Shown here: positions 41,120-51,715 of the stretch, one piece after another | How the letters are laid out: each line of letters begins with the position of its first letter | Position numbering within the stretch: the stretch's first letter is position 1 | Assembly: GCA_937922785.1 (NCBI GenBank) | Contig: CALAJQ010000004.1 | Coordinates: 149,023 to 213,022, forward strand | Direction of reading: 5' to 3' | DNA length: 64,000 bases | Source of the DNA: an uncultured Acidimicrobiales bacterium | Lineage (GTDB): Bacteria; Actinomycetota; Acidimicrobiia; Acidimicrobiales; SZUA-35 | Notes under the pieces: generated by a model | Database searches by the model: none | Told to the model about the DNA's origin: nothing | Seen by the model: only the letters and a program-made list of their open reading frames with translations | Program-made: the position numbers and the translations under genes

Positions 41120-41707
41120 TTAGCCAGGCGACAGCTTTGCAAGATCGGCCACTACTTGAAGGGAGCTTCGGCGCCCTATCGCGTCGATCTCTTCGGGCCG
41201 GGCCAGAAATAGGACGGTTGTGCCATCGAGAAAACCCATCTGCCAACTTCGGTCGGGGTCCATCGGCTCCAAGTACCCATCGTGCAAAGCCACAGCGAGG
41301 GCCCACGTGGGGGCTGCGATCGAGAACGTCGCACCGGTTCCCATCTGAGTGATCTCCAAATAGTGAAAATCTTCAGACGCCGAGACTATCTCGACCTCAT
41401 TCACCGCTAACCGGCCACCTTCTTCAATAAGGCGCACACTCTGGCCGTTTGATTCAAAGGCTCTAACAAGCTTGGGGCCAACAAACTCAAGTCCTGACTC
41501 CCACAACTCCTTGCGATCAATCGAAACAGGATGACGCCAATACTCAAGCCCATACTCGGGCTCGGACTCGGGCTGATTCTCAGACGCCGGCGGCTCTGCC
41601 TCGACGCTTGAGGCTGAGGGCGGACCAGGCGGCCATTCACCGGTGGACGGCGGAGGTTCAGAAGCTCCTGAAAGTCCGCGTTCGATCATCCGTTTAAAGA
41701 GGCTCAT
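41120..41707 (-). CDS. Hypothetical protein with acidic/Pro-rich N-terminus
   Basis: 195 residues. Residues about 15-55 are rich in Pro, Glu and Ser (low complexity, probably disordered). The remainder is an alpha/beta-looking domain with HYLEITQMGTGATFSIAAPTW and SWQMGFLDGTTVLFLARPEE. No signal peptide or membrane segment; no family recognised. Confidence 0.65.
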   Translation of the reverse strand: MSLFKRMIERGLSGASEPPPSTGEWPPGPPSASSVEAEPPASENQPESEPEYGLEYWRHPVSIDRKELWESGLEFVGPKLVRAFESNGQSVRLIEEGGRLAVNEVEIVSASEDFHYLEITQMGTGATFSIAAPTWALAVALHDGYLEPMDPDRSWQMGFLDGTTVLFLARPEEIDAIGRRSSLQVVADLAKLSPG

Positions 41708-41820
41708 CTAGAATCGACGTTACCCCGTGAGGCGGATGTGACAAAGGCACACCGGGTCCACCTACGCACGCTTAGCCAGGGTCATCTATTGTCAATCAGA
41801 ATCAATCGGAGGGAATAATA

Positions 41821-42369
41821 GTGAATAAATCGTGGAACATCGCCTTAAAGGCAACAGCGACCCTGCTGGCCACCGTAATGCTCCTTGCCAGCTGCGGAAG
41901 CAGTGAGACAGAGTTCTCAACCTTCACCAATAGCGCAGGCGGATATTCGGTTCTGTTACCTGTCGAGGGCCGAAGCGACGAGACCTCGACACAAGACACC
42001 GATGTTGGCGAGATCGAGGTTGGGATCATGGTTGCCGAAGTCAGCAATGAGCTTGCATATGCGTCGAGCCATACTGACTTCCCCGAAGGTGTCTCACTTG
42101 ATCTTGACGGTGCTGTCGCTGGAGCTGTTGATGGCTCCGTGCCAGGCGCAACTCTGAACTCCTCCGTTGAGACGACAGTCGACGGGTGGCCGTGTCGCCA
42201 GTTCGAGGCTGAAGGTCAGCTGGAAGGCACTGATGCTGAAATGACCGGCGTCATTTGCATCGCTGAATCGCGGCTGTTCCAGATATTCGTTATCGGCGAG
42301 CCCGGAGTCATCGCTGACGCCAACACCGTTGCGTTTATTGACTCGTTCACCATCACCTCTGCAGGCTGA
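41821..42369 (+). CDS. Secreted lipoprotein, unknown function
   Basis: 182 residues from a GTG preceded by GGAGGG. Signal peptide ending in the lipobox LLASC (Cys about residue 25), then a single domain with a Cys pair (WPCRQFEAEG and GVICIAESR) and the FTNSAGGYSVLLPVEGR start seen in several actinobacterial surface lipoproteins. Anchored on the outer face of the membrane. Its stop abuts the stop of the next convergent gene. Confidence 0.72.
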   Translation: MNKSWNIALKATATLLATVMLLASCGSSETEFSTFTNSAGGYSVLLPVEGRSDETSTQDTDVGEIEVGIMVAEVSNELAYASSHTDFPEGVSLDLDGAVAGAVDGSVPGATLNSSVETTVDGWPCRQFEAEGQLEGTDAEMTGVICIAESRLFQIFVIGEPGVIADANTVAFIDSFTITSAG

Positions 42370-42597
42370 TTAGTCCAACGGAGGAAGGTCACCAAACCTA
42401 AGGTCTAGATCATCGTTCCGGCTGGCTTCGGCCAGCTGGACGGTGCGTTCTTTGGTGTTTTCAAAACCCAATGCCTGGGCTAGGCCCAGCATTGCTGCCA
42501 TCAGAAACGAACCGCCATTGCGGGTTCGTCGCTCTTTAAAGAGACTCTCCGACGGAGCCGGTAAGACTGACGGGTCCTGATCTAGTTCCTCTGACAT
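42370..42597 (-). CDS. Small hypothetical protein
   Basis: 75 residues, mixed charge, with one hydrophobic helix (SFLMAAMLGLAQALGF) in the middle and an acidic C-terminus. No family recognised. It lies 39 bases after a ferredoxin gene on the same strand, so probably the same operon. Confidence 0.5.
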   Translation of the reverse strand: MSEELDQDPSVLPAPSESLFKERRTRNGGSFLMAAMLGLAQALGFENTKERTVQLAEASRNDDLDLRFGDLPPLD

Positions 42598-42636
42598 GTT
42601 GGCGCTGTGACTAGGCGATAGAGCGATTGGTGCTAG

Positions 42637-42834
42637 CTAGTCAGTTGTGATGGTGATGGCGAACTCGGGGCAGTTATCAACTGCTAGTTGGGCCTTGTCT
42701 TCAAGGCCTTCAGGCACCGTGCCATCGCCACGTTCGAAACCGTTGCCCAAGTCATCAACATCAAAAAGCTCTGGAGCGAGGATGTAGCAGCGGCTGTGGC
42801 CCTGGCACTTTTCTTGATCGACGTGAACCTTCAT
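42637..42834 (-). CDS. Ferredoxin, P450-associated [3Fe-4S]-type
   Basis: 65 residues. Cysteines C10 and C16 (EKCQGHSRCYILAPELF) and C55 (VDNCPEFAI) give the spacing of single-cluster ferredoxins that serve cytochrome P450s; the position of the fourth ligand is not Cys, favouring a [3Fe-4S] cluster. No P450 gene is in the window. Followed by the small hypothetical gene. Confidence 0.87.
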   Translation of the reverse strand: MKVHVDQEKCQGHSRCYILAPELFDVDDLGNGFERGDGTVPEGLEDKAQLAVDNCPEFAITITTD

Positions 42835-42941
42835 TGTGCTTCCTTAAATCTCGCGAGTCGTCGCATATGTTCGCGACGGGTACTGGCCGAAACATATCAC
42901 GGTCGCTCTAAGAGACCGAAGTTGACTAATCCGGCCAAAGT

Positions 42942-43835
42942 TCAACTACTAGAGCCAGCGCCTGCTTTGGCTCTACCGAAGTTCAACACCGCAGCGTCAC
43001 GAATTTCTTCCATTCGGGGCTGGGGTAGATCGTGACCCATGTCGTTAAAGGCCAGCAGACGAGAACCCGGAACCGCGTTTGCCGTAGCTATGCCGCCACT
43101 GGGCAGAACTAGTTGGTCTAAAAGGCCATGGATCACAAGAGTCGGGGCGGTAACGGACCTCAGTAGTTCAGTGCGGTCGCGAGAGCCGGCAATCGCGGCA
43201 GTCTGTCGGGCCACACCGTCAGGTGTAAAGCTGCGTGCAACTGAGGCTTCGGCCATTTCAGTTACTCGAGCTGGATCCACATGAGGACCAGAGATCAGAC
43301 CGAACAGCTTCTCAATGTAGGGCACAGCCTTCTTGCGTGACGGTGGTCTGAGGCGTGCCAGCTTGAGCAGAAGCGAGGTACCGATGATGCCGTTCTTGCG
43401 ATCGCCGGTGTTTGACATGATCGAGCACATGCTGCGGACACGCTCGGGGTGGGCAATCGCGAGTTCTTGTGAAATCATCCCGCCCATCGAAATGCCAAGC
43501 ACATGGGCTGACTGGATATTAAGAGCATCTAGCAGACCCGCCGCATCATCGGCCATATCGGTGAGCGTGTAGTTGGCGTCGCCAAATTCTTTGCGGCGAA
43601 TTACTGACCAAACAAACTTCAAGCGGCTGGGCGGCTTTTCGTTGAACTGAGTTGAAAGCCCGATGTCCCGGTTGTCGAACAAGATCACCTTGTATCCGGC
43701 TTCAACGAACAAGTCGACAAACTCTTTGGGCCAATCAATGAGTTGGCCGGTCAAACCCATAACCAGGAGTAGCGGTTCACCTTCGCCCCGCACTTCGTAC
43801 TCAATTGTCATTCCGTTGCTCTGAACCTGAGGCAT
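42942..43835 (-). CDS. Alpha/beta hydrolase
   Basis: 297 residues. LLLVMGLTGQLIDWP near residue 22 supplies the oxyanion region, LFDNRDIGLST is the usual NRD/DxRG block, and the nucleophile elbow is LGISMGGMIS (Ser about residue 116). HGLLDQLVLP and FNDMGHDLPQP contain the likely acid and catalytic His. An esterase/lipase/lactonase type with unknown substrate. The ferredoxin gene follows on the same strand after about 107 bases. Confidence 0.85.
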   Translation of the reverse strand: MPQVQSNGMTIEYEVRGEGEPLLLVMGLTGQLIDWPKEFVDLFVEAGYKVILFDNRDIGLSTQFNEKPPSRLKFVWSVIRRKEFGDANYTLTDMADDAAGLLDALNIQSAHVLGISMGGMISQELAIAHPERVRSMCSIMSNTGDRKNGIIGTSLLLKLARLRPPSRKKAVPYIEKLFGLISGPHVDPARVTEMAEASVARSFTPDGVARQTAAIAGSRDRTELLRSVTAPTLVIHGLLDQLVLPSGGIATANAVPGSRLLAFNDMGHDLPQPRMEEIRDAAVLNFGRAKAGAGSSS

Positions 43836-43895
43836 CGAAACAGCATAGACATGCGGAGTTGGCAGATCGCCGGGTTGATGCCAGCCTTATGGACA

Positions 43896-44669
43896 ATGAC
43901 TAACTCCTCTGCTCCCTCCAAATCGTTGAGGGCCCTCGTCGTGGCGCATGAAAGCGACGGCCCAGGTCGCCAGGTTTCGGTACGTCTTGCCCAGCGTGGG
44001 TACGAGATTTGCGATCACGTTGTTAATCCCGACATGGACAAACCCAACGAGGCCTCAGTGTTTCCTAACTTCGCCGATTTCGACATCGTTGTGTTGATGG
44101 GGTCAATCAGATCGCTAACCGCCAAGGAAGAAATCAGCAGTTGGGTACACACCGAGTTGGAAATGATCGCCGACGCACACAAAAATGGTCAGCCAATTCT
44201 GGGGGTCTGCTTCGGTGGTCAGTTGATAGCAGAGGCGCTTGGAGGATCAGTCGAAACGGCGCCCGTGACTGAGATCGGTTGGTTCGAGATCGAACCGACA
44301 CCCGGAACCGACTCTCCGGTTGGACCTGGCCCGTGGATGCAGTGGCATCACGACCGGATAATCCCCCCAGACGAAGCCACGGTTCTAGCCGACAACGAGA
44401 ACGCGGTTCAGCTCTTCCAGATTGGCAACACGGTTGGCACCCAATTCCACCCCGAGGTTGACGTAACTCACCTAGAAGGCTGGCTACAGGTTGCCCAAGA
44501 CGACTACCTGGCTGAACATGGAACTTCAGCCGCCCAGGTAATGGCTGATGTGACCAAACACGAGGCCCGGAACATTGTGCAGTGCCACGACTTCGTGGAC
44601 TGGTTTCTGGACTCTGTTGTAGAGCCCTCCGTGGCAGAGCCCTCAGTTGTAGAGCCCGCCCGCAACTAA
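43896..44669 (+). CDS. Class I glutamine amidotransferase-like protein with repeat tail
   Basis: 257 residues from the ATG at 43896. The nucleophilic Cys is in ILGVCFGGQLIAEALGG near residue 109 and the His-Glu pair is in GTQFHPEVDVTH, so the triad looks intact. The domain stands alone with no synthase partner, as in GMP-synthase-like glutaminases that act on small gamma-glutamyl compounds. The C-terminus is three copies of a VVEPS-like unit encoded by a 15-bp tandem repeat. The next gene begins directly after its stop. Confidence 0.82.
   Translation: MTNSSAPSKSLRALVVAHESDGPGRQVSVRLAQRGYEICDHVVNPDMDKPNEASVFPNFADFDIVVLMGSIRSLTAKEEISSWVHTELEMIADAHKNGQPILGVCFGGQLIAEALGGSVETAPVTEIGWFEIEPTPGTDSPVGPGPWMQWHHDRIIPPDEATVLADNENAVQLFQIGNTVGTQFHPEVDVTHLEGWLQVAQDDYLAEHGTSAAQVMADVTKHEARNIVQCHDFVDWFLDSVVEPSVAEPSVVEPARN
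44616..44660 (+). repeat. In-frame 15-bp tandem repeat, three units
   Basis: GTTGTAGAGCCCTCC, GTGGCAGAGCCCTCA and GTTGTAGAGCCCGCC are consecutive at the 3' end of the glutamine amidotransferase gene and encode VVEPS, VAEPS and VVEPA. Confidence 0.85.
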
Positions 44670-45299
44670 GTGGTCGCCAAACCAGAGAGCCGCATCGAGG
44701 CGGCCGCTCAAGTCAACAGGCTGGCCCACAACCTCCTGGCCCAGGCCGGTAACGAAGCGCTAGTGAATCGTGTCTTAGTTAGTGCCCGTGAGCTGGCCGA
44801 CGCGTTAGAGGCCTCGCCTGTTCGCACACGCGAAACTGACAGTGACGCCGCGCCGCAGTTCATGGACCAACTCTTGTCCACCCCGGGGCAAAGTCTGATC
44901 GCCGATGGTGAGGCAGTCTCGGTGTTTGGAGACTCTCCAATTACCGGTGAATACAATCCGTTTAGTGTGGGCATGGTGGTGCGTCGCGATGGTGACGAAG
45001 CTGTAGGCAGCGTGACTTTGGGGCCCGGCTGGGAAGGTGCGCCCGGGCGAAGCCACGGCGGCATTGTCGCATCATTGGTAGATGAGACAATGGGCTGTCT
45101 GTTGCCAATACTGGGAACAATGGCCTTTACCGGCAAGCTGAACCTCACTTACCGGGCGCCCTGCCCTCTGGGAGTTCCAGTTGAGCTGAGGGCATCAATG
45201 AGTGGCCGAGACGGACGCAAGATATACCTGACCTGCATTGGAACCGGTCCCGACGGAATCTTTGTTGAATCAGACGCGGTGTTTATTACTGTCGAGTGA
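44670..45299 (+). CDS. PaaI-type hotdog thioesterase
   Basis: 209 residues from the GTG at 44670, directly after the previous stop. The C-terminal half is a hotdog fold with GRSHGGIVASLVDETMGCL, where HGG and the Asp/Glu pair are the catalytic region of PaaI/4HBT-like acyl-CoA thioesterases. The N-terminal 80 residues are helical. It probably hydrolyses a medium-chain or aromatic acyl-CoA. Confidence 0.8.
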   Translation: MVAKPESRIEAAAQVNRLAHNLLAQAGNEALVNRVLVSARELADALEASPVRTRETDSDAAPQFMDQLLSTPGQSLIADGEAVSVFGDSPITGEYNPFSVGMVVRRDGDEAVGSVTLGPGWEGAPGRSHGGIVASLVDETMGCLLPILGTMAFTGKLNLTYRAPCPLGVPVELRASMSGRDGRKIYLTCIGTGPDGIFVESDAVFITVE

Positions 45300-45355
45300 T
45301 AACTGTCGAAACCTGAAATCGGGAACTAATTGGCAGCACGGAGCGTCCTAGGAGT

Positions 45356-45955
45356 ATGAATTCCAAGTTGATCAAGCTGATTATGGTGCTCGCTCTCTTC
45401 GCCAGCGCATGCGGCACCTCAACCACCGATGCTGGCACCACTACGTCTGGCCCTGACACCACGCCGGCAACTGAAGAGCCTGAGCCAGCTCCCACAAGCT
45501 CCCCAGATACCGATTCTGGTTCAGATACAGATACAGACGAGCCCACAACAGAAGCCCCTCAAGAGACTCCGTTGGCCGATGGCACAGGGACTCTGGCTAT
45601 CAACTTGGAGCCTCTCAGTGGGGTGTTCATCGAAGGATTCGAGATTGGCCTCCGAATTGAGTCCGCTGACGGAGAGGTCCTATACGCCACACTTTGGACT
45701 GACTTCATTAGCCAGACGGGTGACACCACTTTGAGCCGTTACTACGACTCTGTCCTCACTCAGACGCTTCCCGCAGGCCCAGTGGTTGTGCTGGCCACAG
45801 TTAGTGTGGGCGCAGGTCCTGGCCCAGTTACGCCCGACATCAATGGTGATCTCAACTGTCGTCTTGAAGTGGAGGTGCCTGACGGCAGCCAGGTTGGCGT
45901 GGAGATCGCCTTTGATGCCCGCGAGAACTGCTTAAGCGAGACCACGCTCACCTAA
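45356..45955 (+). CDS. Secreted lipoprotein with Thr/Pro/Asp-rich linker
   Basis: 199 residues. Signal peptide with lipobox FASAC (Cys about residue 20), a low-complexity Thr/Pro/Glu/Asp linker to about residue 75 that includes an alternating Asp-Thr run, and a C-terminal beta-rich domain with two cysteines (LNCRLEVEV and ARENCLSE). No family recognised. Convergent with the PEBP gene. Confidence 0.7.
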   Translation: MNSKLIKLIMVLALFASACGTSTTDAGTTTSGPDTTPATEEPEPAPTSSPDTDSGSDTDTDEPTTEAPQETPLADGTGTLAINLEPLSGVFIEGFEIGLRIESADGEVLYATLWTDFISQTGDTTLSRYYDSVLTQTLPAGPVVVLATVSVGAGPGPVTPDINGDLNCRLEVEVPDGSQVGVEIAFDARENCLSETTLT

Positions 45956-45979
45956 GCCGATCTGTACAAACCGTCGGCT
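45955..45979. terminator. Hairpin between convergent lipoprotein and PEBP genes
   Basis: AGCCGA pairs with TCGGCT around 13 bases. The arms overlap both stop codons, consistent with a compact bidirectional terminator; no U tract is obvious. Confidence 0.35.
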
Positions 45980-46514
45980 AACGCTTGTACACCGGTATCA
46001 ACGTGGCCCGAGCAATCACTTTGCCGAACATGTTGAACGCCGCAACGGCGTTGCTGACGCTGGAGTCGACCCCAACCTTTTCAACATTCAAAGCGTGAAC
46101 CGCAAACACGTAGCGGTGTTCCCAGTGCCCTTCGGGTGGTGCGGCCCCCAAATACCCTGGCAGTCCACCGTCGTTGTTGATTACCACCGCTCCGGCAGGC
46201 AATCCGGAACCATCCTGAGAGCCGGCGCCCGTGGACAGCTCTGTTACATCGACACTGATATCAAGAACGTGCCAATGCCAGAAACCTGAACCAGTCGGAG
46301 CGTCAGGGTCGATGCAGCTGACTGCAAAACTCTTTGTCTCTGCAGGAAATCCAGACCAACTCAGCTGAGGTGAGATGTCGGAACCACCGGCGCCAAATAT
46401 CCCGCTGACCTGGGCCATCGGCAGAGTTTGGCCTTCGGCGACATCCCCGCTTACTAGCGAGAAGGTTTCCACATCGGGTAAGGACTCATAAGGAAGTTGA
46501 GCACGTGTTGTCAT
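45978..46514 (-). CDS. YbhB/YbcL family phosphatidylethanolamine-binding protein-like
   Basis: 178 residues, full length for bacterial PEBP proteins. SPQLSWSGFPAETKSFAVSC near residue 47, SGFWHWHVLDI and HRYVFAVHALN form the ligand-pocket signature. The cellular role of bacterial homologues is poorly known. Lies 9 bases downstream of the patatin gene on the same strand, so probably co-transcribed. Confidence 0.9.
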   Translation of the reverse strand: MTTRAQLPYESLPDVETFSLVSGDVAEGQTLPMAQVSGIFGAGGSDISPQLSWSGFPAETKSFAVSCIDPDAPTGSGFWHWHVLDISVDVTELSTGAGSQDGSGLPAGAVVINNDGGLPGYLGAAPPEGHWEHRYVFAVHALNVEKVGVDSSVSNAVAAFNMFGKVIARATLIPVYKR

Positions 46515-46523
46515 GGCCCGACT

Positions 46524-47456
46524 TTAGACGAGAGTCTTCAGACGGCTACTCGCGCAAACGTTTGGCCATTCGTTTTCAAACGCATGGGGCCCACCAAACT
46601 TCTCCAGATCGATGTGGCCCTCTAAGAACTTTCGCGTAGATCGGTAGCCACTCTCAATCAGTTCTGGAGTCTGTGAGAAGTCGAAGGTTCCAAGGCCGGC
46701 CGGGGTAACCAGCGGGAGAGAAACTACTTGGTTGCTGACACTAGCTGGAATCGCCGACTGCTGGTTACGAACCATTAGCCCAAGAACGTACTGAATTGTT
46801 GAGGCCATGCTGGTTGGTGAATGAGCTTCAGTTGCGACCTGTCCGGCGTCCAACACAATCACACTCTTGGCCCCTAACTCAAAGGCCTGGCGAACCGGCA
46901 CGTTGGCGGTTACTCCCCCATCGAAATATCGAACGTCGCCAATAGTAACCTGGGCAAAGAATCCAGGGATTGCTGCGCTGGCTAGCAGTGCCTGATCTAG
47001 CGCCCCTGAAGTTAGAACCTCGGTGCGACCTGTGTGTGCGTTGGTGGCAACCGCACCAAAGGGAATCGGCAACTGCTCGAAGTTGGTTACCGGAAGATGG
47101 TTACGAATCAGGCAATGCAGCGAGCCCTGGTCAAAAACGTGACTGCGGGAAAGCAGCATTGAGGCAATGGACCGCACGCCAAGGTTGCCGAGGATGTCGC
47201 TGCGGTCGAGGCTTAGCCATATGTCGGCCAACCGCTCTGCAGCCTGTGATCGGTGACCAGCGACCATTGCGCCGTTCACGGCACCAACCGAGGTGGCTAC
47301 AACAAGGTCAGGCTCAACGCCGGCCTCGGCCAGCGCCTTCAACATTCCAACCTGAACTGCTCCCGCAGCGGACCCTCCGGACAAAACAAACGCCAGAGGA
47401 CGCTCCAGGGAGAGCACTTCGGTGTTACCTAGTGTCCACTCAGTGTCTTGTCCCAT
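46524..47456 (-). CDS. Patatin-like phospholipase
   Basis: 310 residues from the ATG at 47456. The oxyanion stretch LSGGSAAGAVQVGML is near residue 22, the nucleophile motif reads ATSVGAVNG (Ala where GxSxG has Gly), and the catalytic Asp is in YFDGGVTANVPV. This matches rssA/patatin acyl hydrolases acting on membrane lipids. Its promoter region is shared with the divergent glycogen phosphorylase gene. Confidence 0.87.
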   Translation of the reverse strand: MGQDTEWTLGNTEVLSLERPLAFVLSGGSAAGAVQVGMLKALAEAGVEPDLVVATSVGAVNGAMVAGHRSQAAERLADIWLSLDRSDILGNLGVRSIASMLLSRSHVFDQGSLHCLIRNHLPVTNFEQLPIPFGAVATNAHTGRTEVLTSGALDQALLASAAIPGFFAQVTIGDVRYFDGGVTANVPVRQAFELGAKSVIVLDAGQVATEAHSPTSMASTIQYVLGLMVRNQQSAIPASVSNQVVSLPLVTPAGLGTFDFSQTPELIESGYRSTRKFLEGHIDLEKFGGPHAFENEWPNVCASSRLKTLV

Positions 47457-47547
47457 GTATAAACAGATACCGGAGGTGGCAAAAAACCTCATGAGCCAAA
47501 GTCCGTGATGTTCTAGGTCCAACGAACTGTAAAGGGTCTTCACTCAT

Positions 47548-47572
47548 GCGCCGATGCGAATCTGATCGGCGC
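47548..47572. promoter_or_regulatory. Inverted repeat in the patatin/glgP divergent promoter
   Basis: GCGCCGAT and ATCGGCGC are perfect 8-bp arms separated by 9 bases, centred about 65 bases before the glgP start. The form suits a dimeric regulator site for the glycogen operon, though a hairpin in the glgP leader is also possible. The rest of the 168-base gap shows nothing distinctive. Confidence 0.45.
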
Positions 47573-47624
47573 TAGCGTCGGGAGTTAGTATTTTTGGCTT
47601 AACCAGCCCAATCTTGAGGTATTT

Positions 47625-49577
47625 GTGTCCGCATCACTTTCTTTAAACGCCCCTGCTTCTTTGGCTGTACTGGCCGCAAACCTGCGCTGGACTTGGCATA
47701 GCCCTACCCAGGAGCTTCTCGGCCGGCTGCCAAACGCTAATCCAAGCGTCCACCCGCTCGAGACTCTCAAGGCCATGTCTGAGGCCGAGATTGCCTCCTT
47801 TAGCGAACAAGCAGGCGACGAGATCGCGGCCTTACACGCCGAGCTTGAGCAGCTTATTGAGTCTGCACCAGCGCCCACCATTGCTTACTTCTCCCCCGAG
47901 TTTGGCGTGGCAGCCCAGGTGCCCCAGTACTCGGGCGGTCTTGGCATCCTCGCCGGAGATCACCTGAAGTCTGCCAGCGACATTGCCGTACCCCTTCTGG
48001 GCATAGGCCTGATGTACCGAAATGGCTTTTTCCGCCAGGACATCAAGAACGCAAAGCAAGCCGAACGTTACGAGAACATCGAGCCCACCGATATCGGCGC
48101 TGCCGACACCGGCCTTGAAATCGAGGTTCCAATCAACGGCAACTCGGTTCGAGCCAAGATATGGCGCCAAATGGTGGGCGCCACCCAGCTAATTTTGCTT
48201 GACACCGACGTCTCGCCGAACTCAGCTTCAGACAAGCTCATCACTGACCGCCTCTACTCGGGCGATCGTCGACACCGACTAGACCAAGAACTCATGTTGG
48301 GCGTCGGAGGTGTTCGTGCACTAAGAGCCCTTGGCATGCAGCCCGACGTCTATCACCTCAACGAAGGCCACGCGTGTTTCCTTCTTCTTGAACTGCTTGG
48401 TGAACACACCGACGCGGGCACATCACTTGCCGACGCTGTTGCCGACGTTCGTTCGAAGACCCTTTTCACCACTCACACTCCTGTCCCGGCTGGCATTGAT
48501 CGCTTCGACCGTTCACTGGCTGAGCCCGAACTGGCACCTTGGGCCAAGCGAATTGGTGTGAGACTTCCAGAGCTTATGGACTGGGCCACGATGCCTAGCG
48601 ACGGCCCTAAGAAGCCGTTTAACACCGCAGCCTTAGCTTTTGAGCTTTGCGGTAAAGCCAATGGCGTTAGCCAGCTCCACGCTGAAGTAAGCCGAGACCT
48701 GTTCAAGACAATTCCTCGGGCCTCAAGAGTTGTAGGTATCACCAACGGCATTCACGGACGCACCTGGGTCACTCCAGCTCTGCAAGATCTTTATGATCGA
48801 GTTTTGGGTGCTAACTGGGAAAACGGCGATGAGAACGCGTGGTCAAACGTAGACAAGATCGACGCCACCGAGTTCAGAGCTATTCGAAACCAGGGGCGGG
48901 CTGACCTAGTCGACCTAGTCGCAAAAACAACCGGCGTTGCCTTAAACCCCGATGCCTGCGTTATCGGATTCGCCCGCCGGTTCGCAACCTACAAGCGGGC
49001 CGCGTTGCTTCTGCGAGACAAGGCGGGCCTTGAGGCCTCGCTTGAGTCCGGAGCACAGTTCGTATTCGCCGGAAAGGCTCACCCCGCCGACGATGACGGC
49101 AAGGCTGTTCTTGCTGAGATCGCAGAGTTTGCTCAATCCAAAGCGTCTCGGGGCCAAATGGTTTTGATTCCCGATTACGACATCGCAATTGCTCAGGCAA
49201 TGTATGCCGGTTGCGACGTTTGGTTGAACAATCCCGTCCGACCGCGCGAAGCGTGTGGCACAAGCGGAGAAAAGGCCGCCCTCGGAGGTGGCCTGAACTT
49301 CTCAATTCTCGACGGCTGGTGGGCTGACTGGTTCAAGGAAGGAATCGGCTGGGCCATCCCAACATCTGAGGCAACCAACGATGACAAGCGGGACGATTTC
49401 GAGGCAAAGGCGCTTCACGATCTTCTTACCGGTGAGGTCATGGCTAAGTTCGATAAACCTGATGAGTGGTGGGCCACAACGGTAAAGATGCTTGCTCACC
49501 TTGGACCCAGGGTAACCGCAGGCCGAATGGTGGCCGAATACGACGAGCGCTTCTACACACCAATCCGGAACGGTTAG
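47625..49577 (+). CDS. glgP: Alpha-glucan (glycogen) phosphorylase
   Basis: 650 residues from GTG. The N-terminal NLRWTWHSPTQELL is the DUF3417-like lead-in typical of this family; then IAYFSPEFGVAAQVPQYSGG, LNEGHACFLLLELL, FTTHTPVPAGIDRF, GITNGIHGRTWV and ARRFATYKRAALLL. The PLP-lysine region reads CGTSGEKAALGGGLNFSILD, with Glu where Met is common but the Lys kept. It releases glucose-1-phosphate from glycogen ends. Followed after 4 bases by the debranching enzyme gene. Confidence 0.92.
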   Translation: MSASLSLNAPASLAVLAANLRWTWHSPTQELLGRLPNANPSVHPLETLKAMSEAEIASFSEQAGDEIAALHAELEQLIESAPAPTIAYFSPEFGVAAQVPQYSGGLGILAGDHLKSASDIAVPLLGIGLMYRNGFFRQDIKNAKQAERYENIEPTDIGAADTGLEIEVPINGNSVRAKIWRQMVGATQLILLDTDVSPNSASDKLITDRLYSGDRRHRLDQELMLGVGGVRALRALGMQPDVYHLNEGHACFLLLELLGEHTDAGTSLADAVADVRSKTLFTTHTPVPAGIDRFDRSLAEPELAPWAKRIGVRLPELMDWATMPSDGPKKPFNTAALAFELCGKANGVSQLHAEVSRDLFKTIPRASRVVGITNGIHGRTWVTPALQDLYDRVLGANWENGDENAWSNVDKIDATEFRAIRNQGRADLVDLVAKTTGVALNPDACVIGFARRFATYKRAALLLRDKAGLEASLESGAQFVFAGKAHPADDDGKAVLAEIAEFAQSKASRGQMVLIPDYDIAIAQAMYAGCDVWLNNPVRPREACGTSGEKAALGGGLNFSILDGWWADWFKEGIGWAIPTSEATNDDKRDDFEAKALHDLLTGEVMAKFDKPDEWWATTVKMLAHLGPRVTAGRMVAEYDERFYTPIRNG

Positions 49578-49581
49578 CTCG

Positions 49582-51702
<2,121 letters not shown>

Positions 51703-51715
51703 TCGGTCGCGACTG

